NCBI GenBank assembly: GCA_017860985.1
Contig: JAGFXG010000099.1
Span: 1 to 5,729 of the forward strand
DNA length: 5,729 nt
Direction of reading: 5' to 3'
Origin: Deltaproteobacteria bacterium
Lineage (GTDB): Bacteria; Desulfobacterota; Syntrophia; Syntrophales; Smithellaceae
Numbering within the stretch: the first letter of the stretch is position 1; each line of letters begins with the position of its first letter. The notes beneath the pieces are model-generated. The model saw only the letters and a program-made list of their open reading frames with translations. It did not search any database and was not told the DNA's origin. The translations under genes and the position numbers were made by a program. Below, in pieces: positions 5,327 through 5,729 of the stretch.

Positions 5327-5729
5327 TTGGCTTTGAGTTCTGATATAGGTATCCTTTTTCTTCTGTTTTTGTTGTCCGGTTTTTTCTCATCGGCGGAGGC
5401 GGCACTGCTTTCGCTTACCGATCTCCATCTGCATAAGATGAAGTCAGACAATTATCCTTTTTTTGGTTCCGTGTTGAAACTGCTGGAGAATCCGCGCCGC
5501 CTGCTCATTACAATTGTGACCGGCAATGAAGCCGTGAATATAAGCATTTCCATCCTTGCAGCGGCTTTATTCATAAGCTTGTTCGGCGCAAAAGGGCAGT
5601 GGATTTCTATCGTGGTTACCTCCATTGTTCTTTTTCTTGCCGGTGAGGCTATTCCCAAAACATTTGGCGTTACTTATCCCATGAGGATTTCTTCGGCGGT
5701 TGCACCGTTTTTGCTGATCATTTCTCGCC
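5327..5729 (+). CDS. CNNM/DUF21-domain membrane protein (CorC/HlyC-type ion transporter), N-terminal part only
   Basis: The visible 134 codons are the transmembrane CNNM domain of the bacterial CorC/HlyC family, linked to magnesium or other cation export; full-length members continue with two CBS domains and a C-terminal CorC_HlyC domain. TM1 with the LLSGFFSSAEAALLSL motif (about residues 15-30), ENPRRLL (54-60), TGNEAVNI (65-72) before TM2, and GEAIPK (106-111, usually GExxPK) after TM3 are family landmarks. TM4 begins at the window edge. The frame opens after TAA at 5321 and contains no ATG before 5438, which is already past TM1. I therefore chose TTG at 5327, with TTG 5333 as the alternative. 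The gene lies about 200 bp after the carboxyltransferase on the same strand and shows no functional link to it. Family is secure, start is not. Confidence 0.85.
   Translation, partial: MALSSDIGILFLLFLLSGFFSSAEAALLSLTDLHLHKMKSDNYPFFGSVLKLLENPRRLLITIVTGNEAVNISISILAAALFISLFGAKGQWISIVVTSIVLFLAGEAIPKTFGVTYPMRISSAVAPFLLIISR

Noticed and set aside
1..5729. CRISPR arrays, tRNA or rRNA genes, insertion sequences
   Set aside because: No regularly spaced repeats, cloverleaf-like sequence, rRNA signature or transposase motif was seen on either strand.

Overview
The window carries five protein-coding regions, two of them cut by its edges, and one unusual non-coding stretch. Moderate GC, the truA-rfbD pairing and a methylmalonyl-CoA-type carboxyltransferase fit an anaerobic Gram-negative bacterium, most likely of the former Deltaproteobacteria (Syntrophales/Desulfobacterota-like). 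That placement is an impression from gene content and sequence flavour. No rRNA or other taxonomic marker is present.

Layout. Minus strand, in transcription order from the right: truA (3376-2639, tRNA pseudouridine synthase) and rfbD (2636-1755, dTDP-4-dehydrorhamnose reductase) form a tight pair with only 2 nt between stop and start. After a 394-bp gap comes an ABC-F family ATPase (1360 to beyond position 1), with 453 codons visible and open throughout. Plus strand: a biotin-dependent acyl-CoA carboxyltransferase/decarboxylase alpha-type subunit (3557-5128) diverges from truA across a 180-bp intergenic region. About 200 bp further on begins a membrane protein of the CNNM/DUF21 (CorC/HlyC) family (from about 5327), which runs off the right edge.

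The most interesting part is the gap 1361-1754. It holds a near-consensus sigma70 promoter on the minus strand (TTGACA, 17 nt, TATAGT; 1624-1596). The predicted 230-nt transcript starts at about 1590 and leads into the ABC-F gene. That leader contains a hairpin at its very 5' end, a repeated CCGGAGGCG module each time running into a hairpin (one with a GNRA-type GCAA loop), four AAGGA motifs, complementary GAGGAGG and CCTCCTC tracts, a perfect 11-bp hairpin, and a 10-codon upstream ORF whose TGA overlaps the GTG start of the ABC-F gene. It looks like a structured regulatory leader or small RNA. I cannot assign it to a known family.

The genes do not form one pathway. truA and the ABC-F protein relate to translation, rfbD to surface-sugar synthesis, the carboxyltransferase to short-chain acyl-CoA metabolism, and the CNNM protein to membrane ion transport. 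The usual partners of rfbD (rmlA/B/C) and of the carboxyltransferase (biotin carrier, membrane decarboxylase or biotin carboxylase) are absent from the window.
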